Below are positions 45,030 through 59,143 of a stretch of DNA of 64,000 nucleotides, piece by piece. The position numbers were made by a program, and so were the translations under genes. Position 1 is the first letter of the stretch; every line of letters starts with the position of its first letter. A model generated the notes under the pieces. It had not been told where the DNA came from, made no database searches, and saw only the letters and a program-made list of their open reading frames with translations. The stretch is from Cenococcum geophilum 1.58 (lineage: Eukaryota; Ascomycota; Dothideomycetes; Gloniales; Gloniaceae), in contig KV748179.1 of the NCBI GenBank assembly GCA_001692895.1, forward strand, positions 3,857,222 through 3,921,221, written 5' to 3'.

Positions 45030-48000
45030 AAGTTAATAAAGGCTAGGAAAAGTAGAGGTAGGGAGCCGACCTTACGTCTATACCTAACGTTAACAACTAT
45101 ATTAAATTTAAAGTTCTTAAATATGAATATTTTAAGCTTATAAACGTTAACCTATAGGAGTAATATTAGGAAGACTTTACGGATTTTACGGAAGCTATCT
45201 TTAAAGTATATAACCCTACTACTATCCGTAACCTATAGACCCTTTTATATAACTAAGGTATATAGGTTAAAAGGAATAAACGAGTTATTATTATATAGTC
45301 CTTATATAATACAATATATAAGAAGGACCAAACGGAATAAACTAAAGAGGAAATCCTAAACCAGTTCTAAGAAACTAAGGAACTCTTTACTTTTTCCAAA
45401 CTTAATATAATTGCTAGCCTTATACCTAACCCACTTAACTAAATTTATCCTATAAACCTAAGTAGTTTTAGAATTAATTTTACGGGCTAAAGTATACTTA
45501 GTACTTAAGTTATAGATTATAATACCCCCGTAAACCAAAATACGGACCAAATTACCCCTATTATTTAAGTTATAGATTCGCAAGCTATATATTTATAAAC
45601 TATAAATCCGCAAGTTATAGATCCGTAACCTATTTAACTAAAGACCTATAGCAAGGAGCTAGCTAACCTAGCTAAGCTCTATACCGACGAATCTAAGTAT
45701 AGCGGCGAAAACGATAACTTTAACTTTAAACTGACTATCTTTACGGACTTCTACTAGAAGGCTAATATTCCTAAACAAGAGTTTAGCTAAGCCTGCTCTA
45801 CTATACTGCGCGGCCTAGTACTTGACTACTACTATACTAACCTTAAGAGTAACCCCCTTAGTGTTCCTTTTAATAAGCTATATAAAGCTATATATAATTA
45901 CTTTAAAGGACCGGAATATAAGCGTAATATCCTTACCTAATAGAATGCGACTAAGCTACAGACCGTAATAGACATGAACACTAAAAAATTAACTATAGAG
46001 TGCCTGCAAATCCTTATTAAAGACCTCCGCCACTTATAGCACGGTTTTAATATTAAGCTTTAAACGGACGACTTTCTATATAATAAACTTATTACGGCCT
46101 ACTAGGAAGTAGAGCCCTGCAAGTACACCTATTATAAGCCTATAGATACCTTAGCTAGCCTTATTAATAATCTACGCTCCTTTATTATAATATATAAAGT
46201 CTTAAACCCACTAGGCAGCACTTAAGCCTTTATTACAGATATTTAATATCTATAAATAGACTTAGACGTCTACTTTACGGACCGCCGCTACTACTAGTAG
46301 TACCCGTACCAACCAAGTCCTACCTATAACCCCCGCAGCAACCCCCGTACAAAAATATACCCCCGCAGATAAACCAGCCAGAAGTGCTTCGTGTGCGGTA
46401 AGAAAGGATATTAGTCTATAAGGTATACCCGGGAAGAACGTAATAAGTCTAGGAAGAGACTTAATAGCCGTATTAACCAGTTTATTTTAGAATACGAAGG
46501 AGAGGAAGTAAAAGAGCCCCCTAATAAGTTAATAGAAGCCCTTATAATTAACTTTAACTTAAACGCTTAGGAATAAGAGACCTTAGAGACATTTCTAACC
46601 ACTTTTAGACCTTTTACGGACAGCTAAGCCTTTAATATTACGACCGTATTAGCTAACCGTTCCTTTATACACTTAGTTACGCCCAAAAACCATTCCGTAA
46701 GTACCCCTATTATAGACGTTATAGATTATAAGCAGGACCTATTTGTATATATCACTACAGAACGCTATACCCCTAAAGAATTCTACGGCGTTATAATCGA
46801 TATGGGTACCTCTAAGAAGTCTACTACAGGTTACGGACAATACCTTATATATAGGACTACCGTAAATAATAATACGGATATTAATACTACGTAAAATAGG
46901 GCCGTAAACGTCTAATTCGGCATTAGCTCAACTATATTAATTAGATTAGTTACAGTTAAGACCCTAATTGGCCTAGTTAACTTCTATATAGTAAAAGCAG
47001 ACACCCCTTTCTTACTTTGCCTTGCGGACATAGATAGGTTATAGGTTTACTATAACAATATTACGGACACCTTAATCGGCCCTGTAACTACCCTAGGAAG
47101 TAAGCATATTACCCTACTAATTACACAACAATTTAGACACCCGTTCCTTATATAGGGAGAGACTTTATAAACCTACATTTAGGAATCTTTTAACTATAAC
47201 CCGTGCTACCTTACTAGTACAAAGATCTACCGTTTACACCGCTATTTCGGCCACCTGTTAGCCGAAAAGCTATATAGAGTCCTTAAACGCTTTAGACACG
47301 ACAACGTTAATAGGAAGGCAGTTAATTACCTAACTAAATACTGCTCCTTTTGCCAGAAATACGGACGTTCCCCAGGCCGATTTAAGTTTACCCTTTATAA
47401 AGACCTTAACTTTAACTACTTAGTGTACGTAGATATTATATATATTAACGGCAGCCTAGTATTATATATAATTAATAAGGTAACCCACTACTAAGCCGCC
47501 TGTTAGTTATAAAATATATCCATAAAGTATACTTAGGATATTTTACGGACCTGCTAGATTAATACGTACGTTAGACCTCCTAAGTATATCACCTATAACA
47601 CTAGTAGGAACTTCATTAGTAAGGAATTCTAGCAGTATGCTATGGCTATAGCTATATTAACAAAAGCTATTCTAGTTAAGGCGTATTAGTTTATTAGGCT
47701 TATTAAGTAAGCTTACTTAGCTCTATAGAGAGCTTATTAGATTATTATAGACGAGTATAAGGATATTTAAAAGAAACTAGCTTTACAGATAGCCGTAAAA
47801 GCCGTTAATAACACCACTAGCCCTAATGGACTAGTACCTACTCTCTTAGTTTACAAAGCCTACCTAAGAATAAGCAACCTAGGCCCTTCTACCCCATCTA
47901 TTATAGAATAAGCAGCTATAATACGGAAGGTAATAGCCAAAATAGTTAAATTACGGGCTAAATAAGCTGTTAATAGCGCCCTATATTACCGTAACGGACC

Positions 48001-49979
48001 TAATACAACCTTAGTTTATAACCTCCTATTTAATTCTAAAGTCCTTATATAGCATAAAAGCGGCAACTAGACTAGACCTTATTATTTACTAGCTATAGAA
48101 GACGAAATATACTATATATAACTTCCTAGCAGACCAACTAACTTTAGAAGCACGTCCGTAAAACCCTACTTTCGGCCCGAAAACACCTATAACGTTAAGC
48201 TAGATAAACTAGAAGTAACTATTAAACTAGATAAACCAGAAACGACTACTAAATTAGATAAACTAGAGGCACCCTTGCCTACCCTAGAGGTCCTCTAAAA
48301 ACTCACTAAACCTACTAAACCTGCCGTAAAGTATGGCTGAGGATGCCCCTATAAGAATCCTATAACGGAGAACCATTTAACCTCTATAGGCATATCCGTA
48401 AAGCAATCTCTGCCTATAGATATATTAGTTCTAGTATAGAAAACCCCTTTTACAGACTTACGGCGTAAAGAGATTAACAGACTACTTAAAAAGGGTGTCT
48501 TTGTAATTATAACGGAGAGAGACGTTCTATAAGGCGTCCGTATATTTAACTTACGCTTTATTAATAAAATTAAGCACTCTAGTACTAATAAAGCCTTTAA
48601 GAAATTAAGGCTTATTATATAAGCTTATAACGACTAGGGAAAGGACCTAATCCTTATATAATCGCCTACAATTCAATAGGTTAGTTAATAGATTATACTT
48701 ATACTTACGCCTAGACTATAGCAAACTAAATCCGTAGCCCTTTACTTATGGGATATTTTATAAGCCTATGTACAGTCTAATACCTACCTAAGTAGGGATA
48801 TCTTTATACGACTACCCTATAAGCTTAACCTATAACCAAAAATAATTTTATAGGTTATAAAACCTCTTTACGGAGTACTAAAAGCCGGAAACCATTAGTT
48901 TAAGATATACCACTAGCACTACGTTAGTAAACTTAAAATAAAACAGTTAACCTACGACCCCTGTCTCCTATATAGCCTATTAAACGGCTTTAGTATTATT
49001 AGACTCTAAACAGATAATACCCTCTTCTTAATAGACCGGATATTTGCGGACGCTAAAGAGACTAAACTATAAGAAGCTAAGTTCCTAGCAAAGCCGTAAA
49101 AGTAGTTAACTAAGTAGACTCCAATTAAGTTTAACGGAAGCTTAATTATATAAAAGGGTAACTTAATCTAGCTAACCTAGGAACGCTAAGCTTAAAACCT
49201 AAAGCTTATTACAGTAAAGCCTATAGACCTTACCAGCTCCTATAGAGAGATCTATAAGACCATAAATATAAAGGACTAATACGCTATATAGCGTGTAAGA
49301 GGCGCCTATATTACTACAGTCTGCCAACCTAAATCTGCCTATAACTTATCCTTTATGGCCTAGGCAGTAGATCTATAAAAAAAAAATTAAATAGCTTAAT
49401 AAGCGTATTTAGTGGCAAATTAATAATATAGTAAGGGGACTTACTTTCGTACCACTAGACCTAAGTTCCCTTAGCTTACTAGCATTTACGGATGCCTCCT
49501 TTACCAATAATAAAGACCTATTATTATAAATCGGCTTTATAATTATACTTACGGACTATAATTAGGACATAAATATATTGCACTAGTCTTTAATTAAGTG
49601 TAAATAAGTAACCTATAGTATACTAGCTTCTAAACTATATACACTAGCTTATAGATTTAATATAGCAGCCGTAATTAAATTAACGGTTTAGAAGATTCTA
49701 TAACTAAAGCAGTTACCCCTAGTTTTATACACTAATTTAAAGTCCCTTTATAACTGCCTAGTTAAACTAGGTACGATATAAGAGAAAAGGCTTATAGTTG
49801 ACCTAATATACTTATATTAGGCCTATAAACGACATAAGATTACGGAGGTTAAATGGATTAGCAGTGGAGATAACCTAGTAGACACTATAACTAAGGTAAA
49901 GCCATATTAAGCTCTTAAAACCCTAATTAACATAAATAAGCTTAACCTAAAGGTTATAGAATGGGTAGAGCGAGACTAA
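45030..49979 (+). pseudogene. Gag-Pol remains of the Copia element
   Basis: Despite stops the domains can be followed. A zinc knuckle KCFVCGKKGY lies at about 46,387 (the His now Tyr). The protease region FYGVIIDMGTSKKSTTGYGQ is at about 46,779. The integrase begins RYFGHLLAEKL (about 47,250) with TKYCSFCQKYGRSPGRFKFT. Reverse transcriptase starts INRLLKKGVF (about 48,470), then RFINKIKHSSTNKAFKK and PLYGVLKAGNH. RNase H lies around 49,480 (AFTDASFTNNKDL). The end is VIEWVERD at 49,979. These phrases match fungal Copia polyproteins. Confidence 0.85.
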
Positions 49980-50198
49980 TAAAGTATTTATGGTTCAGCT
50001 ACGGCCCATCGGAAGGCCGTATAGTTTATTTTACGGACCGTAAGTAGGACTTATGGCTAGCTTAGAGCACTATTTAGAAGGCAACCCAGAAGGCACCTTA
50101 GGAGGGATTTCCTATATATTTTCTTATGTGTTTTATAGTTCTATTAAGACAATTACAAAGGCTATATATAAGTGGTTTTATTCTCCAAGTACCGCTAG

Positions 50199-50466
50199 TA
50201 TATAATTACAGCACCTATTATACCAACCGCGTGCTTACGCGTTTGGTACGCCGAGTACACGTTTACGCGTTTAGTATACTAACCACCCGCTTATACGTCT
50301 AGTGCACTTCTAAAGCACTAACTAATTAGGGGGGAGGCGCATTAGTATATAGACCACGTAGTCTGCTTTATACAATTGACAGTTACTATCTAAACAAGTA
50401 TACAATACTACATGTATTTCGTGCCCGTGGATACGACTCACTTATACTATTAAGTTAGTACGAACA
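50199..50466 (+). repeat. Right LTR of the Copia element
   Basis: 268 bp, starts TATATAATTACAG (the initial TG mutated to TA) and ends GTACGAACA. The right, outer end is better preserved than the same part of the left LTR. Confidence 0.88.
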
Positions 50467-50660
50467 GTATTATATTATATATATTTAGCTAATAATACTC
50501 CCATTAGAGTAGTTTTAGGGTATTTCTTTAGTCTAGGTAGCCGGCGATAGGTAGATTTTATATATATTTAAGGAGTTTAAGCTTAAGCTTATTATAATTA
50601 GGGATAACAAGACGGTTTTAGTAATATAAGCGGTTTCTATAGGCTTTATTGTCGGAATAT
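50467..50660 (-). pseudogene. Gypsy fragment, 5' part, split by the Copia element
   Basis: AT-rich sequence that, read on the minus strand and joined to 44,301 without one copy of the duplication, leads into the integrase fragment at 43,325-44,301. Little sequence can be recognised in this short part; the assignment rests on the Copia target duplication. Confidence 0.5.
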
Positions 50661-51543
50661 TAGTTATATAACGTGGTCACGAGACCACGAAGCGAGACTA
50701 ACTAATCTGACCTTAAAGCAACCCCTTTCTTCTAGACATCAATCATCTAACAATTAACAACGCATACGTATTATATAGTGATATTCGTGCCCGTTAATTA
50801 AAGCATATATACTAACACTAATTAGTAGACGTATAGATTAGGAGATATGCAAAAGCTAGAGCTTAAGACCATACTGGAAACAGTACCAATCGCCTAGCCT
50901 TGTCTATTTTAGTTAAAGGAGAAAGCTATATTACCCTTAAAGCTTAAAACCACGTATCAGCTTAACTACTAACGCGTTAGATTGCCTAAAGAATTATATC
51001 TTTACTTAGAGAAGATTACGACCTCCCTTAGCTTAAGAGAATTTATACTAGCCTTACAGCTAATATAACAGATCGCTAAGAGAATAGCAGTCTTACTAAG
51101 AACACTTTATAGGCCTAACGGCTATAGAGAACGTATATATAACCCTCAACCTCTACCTTAAACCTTAACCTTAACCTTAACCTTAACCCCAACCTTTATT
51201 TAAGCCTTAAACCTTAAACTTAACCTTAAACTTAAACCCTAGAACCCCTATTTAACCTTAAACCACAATATATATAAAAACACGACAATATAGAAATTAA
51301 TTAGAAGGAGAGAATTGCCAAGTACGGCTACCCAATTAACTTAGAGACGGCTATAAATAATAATCTAACGGAGTATATAGAGACTAAGATATACCTATAT
51401 ACACGATCCAACCTTATAAACTATTTATTATAGACAGCGTTTTAGAAAGACTTTAAGGACTTTATACTAAAGATCTTTAAATAAGTACAAACCAACACTA
51501 AAATAGGAATCCGTAATTATCTAGTTAAAAAAGGAGTATATAT
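50661..51543 (+). mobile_element. Second Copia element, 5' part: LTR and start of gag
   Basis: A probable LTR of about 157 bp (50,661-50,817) contains the palindrome CGTGGTCACGAGACCACG and TTCGTGCCCGTTAA, and ends ACTAACA. It is followed by CTAATTAGTAGACG, the likely tRNA primer site region (compare CTGATTAGTAAGCG after the first Copia LTR). A gag-like frame starts at ATG 50847. The (CCTTAA)-like repeat at 51,150-51,190 lies in it. The element is cut at 51,543 by the second Gypsy and continues at 59,571. Confidence 0.65.
51150..51240 (+). repeat. CCTTAA-type hexamer repeat
   Basis: Four to five consecutive ACCTTA/CCTTAA units, then looser copies. In the element's frame they encode a TL repeat. 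It resembles telomeric CCCTAA but is inside a Copia gag, so it is probably a RIP-altered low-complexity coding stretch. Confidence 0.6.
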
Positions 51544-51965
51544 TGTTACGGACGCTTTAAGTACGATGTTACGACTACTTGGAGAAGAGTTAGAAGAAGC
51601 TAGTTGGTTAATATAGGCACGGGCCAAGATGGAACCCATAGAACTATATAACAAGGAATAGTAAGCGAGTCACATAATAGTTGAACGTATTAACTGCGTT
51701 AAATGTAAGGGACGTCACGTTTAATATAGATAAGACGTACATTACGTACAAGAAGGATTTTATAGGAGTACAGTTATATATTTAAGGACCCTTAGTCCCT
51801 ACCTAGATAGTTCCTTCCTTATAGTAATTCTTAGAATATAATTAGAGTTAATCTGTTAGGCAACCACTCCACTAATTATTATTATGTTATTAACTTACTT
51901 ATAATACCTATATACCTAGCCCATTAATAAGTCTACCGTAGTCCCTACTACAAGGCTTTATTATA
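51544..51965 (+). repeat. Left LTR of Gypsy copy 2
   Basis: 422 bp, starts TGTTACGGACGC and ends TTTATTATA. As in copy 1, the outer part is less RIP-altered than the inner part. Confidence 0.92.
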
Positions 51966-52005
51966 TAATTACTACTATAGTTACGGTTTTAATAAGTTAA
52001 ATAAC

Positions 52006-55000
52006 ATGCTACTAAAAGCAGCTACTATAACGCTATTAACGGCGGCAACTACGTTAAGATTAGGTAACGATACTAGTATAGCAGACACTAACTCATAACA
52101 ACCTATAATAGTAGGACAGTTATAAACGATAGTTAATTAGTTAATAGGAGATAATACAGCACTTAAAAATAGGATTAATGGGATAGGAGCAGCAAAGGTT
52201 AAGTTACTATTAATTAAAAAATTCTTAGAAGAAAGATTAAAGCTTAAGGGATTCCTTACGCAAATATACTTTAAGGTTATATAGGAAGGAGCAAAGCTGG
52301 TAATAACTATAGATTAAGTAGCATATGCAGGATTGTTCTTATTAGGAAGAGCACTTAAATAGTTTAAGCTTTACTTTATAGAGATATAAGTAAACGGAAT
52401 AATAACAACAAACCAAGAAGTACGGTTTATGTTTTTAAGCTAGAATAGATTCGCGGAGCAACTTATATAAATATTTAGAAACCTAGAAGTAATAACTATA
52501 GTAAAAAGAAAGCTTTAGGACCTAACATAACGGACTTTAGTAATTAAGTATACAATATAATTCTAAACGCTAGCTATATAACTTAAGTGGAATAATAAGG
52601 CGCTTATAGCATAATATAAATAGGGACTTAAGGCTAAAGTCTAGGACGTAATTATTCTAATAGAAGATGTAGATACCCTAAGGGAATTAATAGATTAAGC
52701 GATTAAGATTAACAATAGGATCTTCTAAAGGGAATAGGCTAAGAGAGGCTAGGATAGAGTTTTATAGTTATATAAGGCGCAGAGCATATAATAACCAAAG
52801 CTAAGTTAGAAACTATGGTATAGCGCAGAGCTAATAGACCTAAGTGGTACTAAAGAAACCTATAAGAGATGGAGTAAGAAACTATAGAAACCTAGAAGTT
52901 AAGGATTTAGTAATTATAGGACTAAAAAGCAGAGGCTAAACTAGGGATCTTATTAGTAGAAGATATTTAGGCGGACTCTATAATAAAGTTAATGGTTTAG
53001 AGATAGAGCTTATATAAATTGCGGAAAATAGGATTACTTCGCAAGGGATTATAAAGATAGTTAGAGTTACTATATAATAAAGGAAACTAGACTAGTAGTA
53101 TATAATACACACGTATAGAGGGATAATAGTATGCTACAAGGAATAAAGGAATATTTAATTAGAAGTTTTGCGTTTTATTATAATAACATATACTAAATTT
53201 ATAAAGACGCTAAGTATGGTATAAGCTATTAGCCATAAGAGCTAGAGTTAAAAGGACTTAGAGGAACTAAAGAGTTAAATAAAGAATAAGATTAACTCTA
53301 TAAGCTAGATTAAGATATTATAGTAACGTATAGATAAAGATTAGTAATAATAATAATAGAGTCGGAGTACTTATTAATTAATAGCAATAAGGATAGTAAA
53401 GGAACTAACTGGGGGTATTTAAACCTTAATAATGTAATAAAAGTAGAGACTGAGACCGCCATAAAGTAAGGTTTAGTAACGGGTATTATAACACTATTAG
53501 ATACGGTATCCATTGCTTTATAAGACGGAAGGAGTAATATTTAGCGATAATTAAGTAAGCAGACAACTACTAGTGCTAGCTTACTACTTAATAAAGGTAA
53601 AAAGCTAAAGGCTTAAGATTTTTAAGACGAAATAAGAAATGACTAAGATTCTTAAGACAAGATAAGGTAAGCTTAAAGACCTATAACGGACAGAAACCGA
53701 TGGAGTAGAGCAGTAGCTTAGTTTAAGGATATATAAATAAGCTTGGGACAAGAATTCCCAACAGTATAAGATTTTTAGGATAAGATAAGTGAGATCTAGG
53801 ACTCTTAAGAAGAGATAAGGACACTAGTTAAGCCTAGTTGGACTAAGGTAGGGGCTAAGCTTAAGTTAGAAGCAAGCTTAGGATTAAAGAATCCAAGGGG
53901 TTAAGAGTTTAAAGCACAAATTAGGACACCTATAAGTAAGAGGCAAGAGGCTTCTTTATAGATTAGAGAATCTATAGCGCAAACAGTAATTAGATTAGGA
54001 GATAGATATATAGACCTAGAAGACTTACTAGGGGAACATAGTGTTTAGCCTAAAGATTAAAAAGTTAATACTAAGATTAAGAAGTATGAAGACTTTAAGG
54101 ATCTATTTGTAAGACGCGACGTAAAGGAAACTATAGAGGAATTTAGAGCAAGAATTACCTTATAGTAAGAATAGAAACTAGATAAGAGATCTAGTATATT
54201 GGGATGTATAAAGGATAGAGCACTAGTATAAAGAATTACTAATAGGCCTAGAATAGGCATATTAAGAGCTAAGTGGCTTACCGAATTGGAATAAGAAGAG
54301 GATTTAGGGATTCCTACTAGGTTTAAAGAACGACACACTAAAGGCTGTTACGATGCAGTAATAAAGAGATATTTCCTTACGGACGAACTGTATATACTTA
54401 AGCAGCTATACTAAAAGTGATATAGATAACGACATAACGATAAGTAGGAAGATTTCTATATATAGTTAGACGAGAAAGTTGTTTAAGACCACCTAATTAC
54501 AGAGAAGGCTATAACTTATATTAAGGGGGCCTTAATTATAATATTAAAAGATCTAAAGGAGTAATTAGAGGACTAGAGAAGCGAAAGATAAATCTTAGTA
54601 CCTGCAAATAAAGTCGCGACGCTTAGATTAATATAAGAAAGGTTTAAACTTAAGGATGAAGATAAGCTGAGAGTTAACCTAAGACATTAAGTATATTATA
54701 CACTATTATGGATAGTATATATAGATAATGCGTGCAATATATATAGAGCACTAAAGAATAAAAATTAAAAGTATTTAATAAGGATGTATTGGATGACGGA
54801 TAAGGTAAAGTATTAAAATGTTAAGTATATATATAGTTAGCACCTAGTAGAAGTTTAAGAATAAGGGAACTTAATACTTTAACTAGAAAGATTCCTTACA
54901 GAAGAATGCCTAGATAAATAATAATAGTGGGAATATCTAGAGAATACCTGTCTATGGTATATTGAAGATAAAAAGCGAACTAAGTATTGGCCTAAGTTGG

Positions 55001-58000
55001 ACTAAGTATAAATAGGATTTAGCAGCTAGTAGTTAGGAAAAGTAGAGGCCTATAGGACCAGAGGGAGCTAGTAGTAGAGCCTTAGACCCTTAAAGGAATT
55101 TAAGGACGATACCTAAATTTACGAATTAAGTGGCAAGATTAATAGTTTAAGGTATTAATAGATAGTGGAGCAATAAGGAACTATATCTCGCTAGTAGCAG
55201 TTAAAAGAATAGGATTACTACACAGATAGAAAGAATGTTCTTACCTATTAGTAATAATTTTAGGAGATCTGATAGCCTATGGAGGAGGTATTATTAATCT
55301 TAAAACAGGACCTATTTAGCTAACCATTAAAGGAAGACAGGTTAAGATGTCTTTCAATATATTACTATTAGGGAATAATAAGGTAGTATTAGGAATGCCT
55401 TAGTTACAGGAATATAATCCAAAAATTAATTGGGTTACAGGTTAGGTCGATATTAGAGATACTTAATGCCGTAAGATGTAACAACAAGCTAAGTTGGTAT
55501 AGTACTAAGTAGGAGCAACCTATAAAGAAATAGAAAAAGAATTAAGTTATATACTAAAAAGATACTATAAGTATAGTAAGAAACTATAGTTACCTAAGAG
55601 TAAAAAACTGTTAGAGTATATAGTATGGGACTATAAGATAGAATTAGAACCAGAAATAAGTTTAAGGTTCTTTCCAATCTATAAGCTTACTAAGGAAAAA
55701 GGTAGAGCATTAAAAGAGTTTATCTAAGAAAACTTATAAAAGGGATATATTAGACTATCGCAGTTATTAGCGGGTTATCTAGTACTATTTGTACCAAAGA
55801 AGAATGGCAAACTAAGGCTGTGCATTGACTATAGATAGTTAAACAGTATTACTAGGAAGAATAGGTATCCTTTACCCTTAATTAGCGAAATCTAAGATAG
55901 AATAGGCAATGCGCAAATCTTTATGAAGATAGATCTAAGATAGGTATACTATTAGATTAGGATTAAGGAAGGTAATAAATAGAAGGCAGCCTTTAGGTTA
56001 AAGGAAGGACTATATAAGCTATTAGTTATATAATTCGGGCTTATAAACGCACTAGCAACGTTCTAGAAGCGTATTAATAATATATTAGGAGAACATTTAG
56101 ATAAATTTGTTATGGTATACCTTAACGATATTATTATCTACTTAATAAATAAGGAAGAGCATAGAGAATATATTAAATGGGTCTTAAAGAGACTATAAGA
56201 AGAATAAATGCTAGTAGCAATTGAGAAATGCGAGTTCTTTACTAGAAAGACCGATTTCGTTAGATTTATTATTAAACTAGGCTAACTTAGTATAGATCTA
56301 AAGAAGATTAAGGCTATAGTAAATTGGCAAGAACTGGAGAATATTATGCAGTTAAGATTGTTCCTAGGGTTTTATAATTACTGTAGAAGGTTTATAGCAC
56401 AATAGTTAAAGGATATTAAACCATTTACATAATTAACGAAGAAAGAAGAACTATAGGCATAGGGAGAGGAATAGCGAGAACTCTTTAAGAAAGTTAAAGA
56501 GTTATTCACTTAGGAGCTAGTTCTTAAAATCTACCAACTAGGACTAGAGACGGTTATAGAAATAGATGTATTAGACTTTACACTAGAAGTATATTTTATA
56601 TAAAAGTATCCAGATAGATGGCATCTAGTAGCATACTATAGTCGGAAAATAATACCACCAGAATTAAACTATAACATCTATAATAAGGAGTTGTTAGGTA
56701 TAGTTATAGCACTAAAGAAATAGAGAGCGTTCTTATAAGGTATAGAAAAACCATTTATAGTTAAAACGGATTATAAAAACCTAATAGGATTCTTAATAAT
56801 AAAGGAGCTTAACTAAAGATAGGTTAGATGGGTAGAGATACTTATAGAATACTATTTTAAAATTTAGTATACTAAGGGTATAGATAATACGCGAGCCGAT
56901 GCGTTAAGTTAAAAGGCTGAACTATAAAATGACGATAAGCCATTAGGGGCTTTACTGCGAAAAGATATAAATGGATTAATTAGATATAATTATCCAAAAA
57001 TCGCAGCAACTTAAGAGAATAAGTTGGAAAAGGTCTATAAGATACTAGAAAGCTTTTAGGTATAAAGAATTCTAGAAGTATAGCTAGAAGATCTATAGTC
57101 GGATATATACAAAAATCGAGAGGTAAAGTACATCCTAAGAAGCATAGCAGAGCAGTTCGTGGAGAACTTCTATAAGGGACTAACTTAAGGACATAATAGA
57201 GCCACGGGCTTAGTGTTAAGACTCTAGAAGGAGTATATTATTAACGGAATTTAGAAGATAGCTAGAAGGGTTACTAGAGAGTGTCTAGATTGCTAAAGGA
57301 ATAAACTAATAAGGTATAAGCCGTATAGAGGGCTACAACCTATTAAAATACTAGAGAGACTATAGGAGGTCATATTATAGGACTTTATTATTAAGTTACT
57401 AAAATTAAGAGACCCTATTACCGGACAAGATTATAATATAATCTTAGTAATAGTAGACAAGCTTACGAAGTGGGGATACTTTATAGCATATACGGAAGAA
57501 ATCTTAGCAAAAGATATTGCTAGAATCTATGTTAAAGAAGTGTTTATAAAACATAGAGTACTAAGTAAAATTATATCGGATAGAGATCTAAGATTTGTAG
57601 TAGCATTCTGGGAAGTATTTTTAGCGGAATAAGGAGTTTAAGCAGTAACTTCTACCGTATATTATCCGCAGACAGACGGTTAAACGGAAAGATTAAACTA
57701 GATACTAAAGCAGTATCTAAGGTATTATATTAATTACGTATAAAACAATTAGGTATTGCTATTACTAGTTATATAGTTTATATATAATACAACACCATAA
57801 GAAGGAATGGGTATGTTACTATTTAAGGCGAATTACGGATATAAGCTAAGAACATTATTATCGCTATATTAAGTAAAGAAAATAAGTAGCAGAGCTAAGT
57901 AAAGAATAAAGAATTTAATAAATCTTTATATAAACCTTATAGAAATAGCTAAGGTGGTATAGCAAAGAATAAAAAGGTACTATAACGCTAAGAGATCTAA

Positions 58001-58450
58001 GGGACTAGATCTTAAGGAGGGGAATAAAGTATGGCTACTACACAAAAATTTCAAGAGTTAACGACTAAGTAAGAAGTTAGACCACGTCAGACTAGGACCT
58101 TTTAAAATTGCGTAGAAGATTTTATCGGTTACGTTTAAACTAAACCTACTAGCTAAAATAAAGATCTACCCTATACAGTACATTGTAATGCTAGAGCTAG
58201 CATATAGAAATGTTAAGCTACTAGTTTATAAGGTAGATACATATAGAGGACAGGAGGAAGATAAATAGCAAGTTTTAAAAATCGTTAGTTATAAGAACAT
58301 CGACAATAAAATATGGTATAAGGTTAAGTAGATAGGCTATAATAAGACTACCTAGGAGCTACTAGAGAATTTAAAGAACGCTATAGGAAAGGTATAGGAG
58401 TATTGGGAGAAAATAGGTCAGGCAATATTAATAAAGAAGGATTATTAAAG
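52006..58450 (+). pseudogene. Gag-Pol remains of Gypsy copy 2
   Basis: Gag starts at ATG 52006. The protease motif LIDSGAIRNYI is at about 55,155. The reverse transcriptase box is YLNDIIIY (56,117-56,140), one of the two Asp lost. RNase H and integrase follow (KWGYFIAYTEEI at about 57,469). The C-terminal chromodomain is best seen here, at about 58,270-58,425: NIDNKIWYKVK, IGYNKTT and ENLKNAIGKV. Chromodomains of this kind direct insertion to heterochromatin in chromoviruses. Numerous stops rule out function. Confidence 0.86.
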
Positions 58451-59143
58451 AATAAGTTACCTAAAGGGGACCTAGGAAGAGCGACTACTAAACTACTTAG
58501 AGTTGTTCCCTTTATTATAGAAGGAGAGTTAGTTCTCTTATTACCTAATTCCTAAAGACCTTATTAAATAAGCTTCCACTCCTTTAAATAAACTTTCTTA
58601 TAGATATGTTCTAAACGCTAAAGACGAGTATAAGCTAGACGCTAAGCTTTAAGGACACGTGCGGACTCTTCTAAGGTACGCTAAACCTTAAGTAGTGTAG
58701 AGGCCAACTTACCGTTAAGTCTCGCAGTAGTAGATTAAACACGAGACCCTATAATAAATTACTTAGGGAACTTAAAGACTATTAAGAGTAATAGGATATA
58801 TATATTTAATATTAGACGTAGAACAAACGTTATATAATAAACGCATATTAGCGCGAGTGCATTTAGAATAAGAGGAAGGTTGGCGACTAGAAGAACTTGC
58901 GATTATAATATAACTTAACCCCTCTTTTGCACAATAAGAGTAAGGGATTACTATTACTTTACCTAGTAATAGTATTGAGGAGACGGTACGAAGGCGACGC
59001 TTAACCCCAGAGAAAGAAGAAATTGCTTTAGGTATAATAAGCAATAATATTAACTAAATTAATTAGACGGATATTATACCTCTAGTAAACAACTTAGAGA
59101 TACTAGGTATCTTTAAGGACAAAGATAAAGAGAAGGGAGATAG

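Larger units (their letters stand above)
44302..50466 (+). mobile_element. Copia LTR retrotransposon, complete, RIP-inactivated
   Basis: A 6,165-bp element with two 268-bp LTRs and a target duplication ATATT (44,297-44,301) / GTATT (50,467-50,471), differing by one transition. The domain order protease, integrase, reverse transcriptase, RNase H is that of Ty1/Copia. It sits inside an older minus-strand Gypsy fragment. All frames are full of TAA/TAG stops. Confidence 0.92.

Noticed and set aside
53310..54338. Minus-strand frames of 67 and 93 codons inside Gypsy copy 2
   Set aside because: They are antisense to recognisable Gag-Pol sequence and hydrophobic only because of AT-rich codons.
58772..59044. 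Minus-strand 90-codon frame near the right LTR of Gypsy copy 2, as a possible antisense accessory gene
   Set aside because: The plus strand there continues a stop-filled coding-like frame shared with copy 1, where the minus frame is not kept open; it is a shadow.
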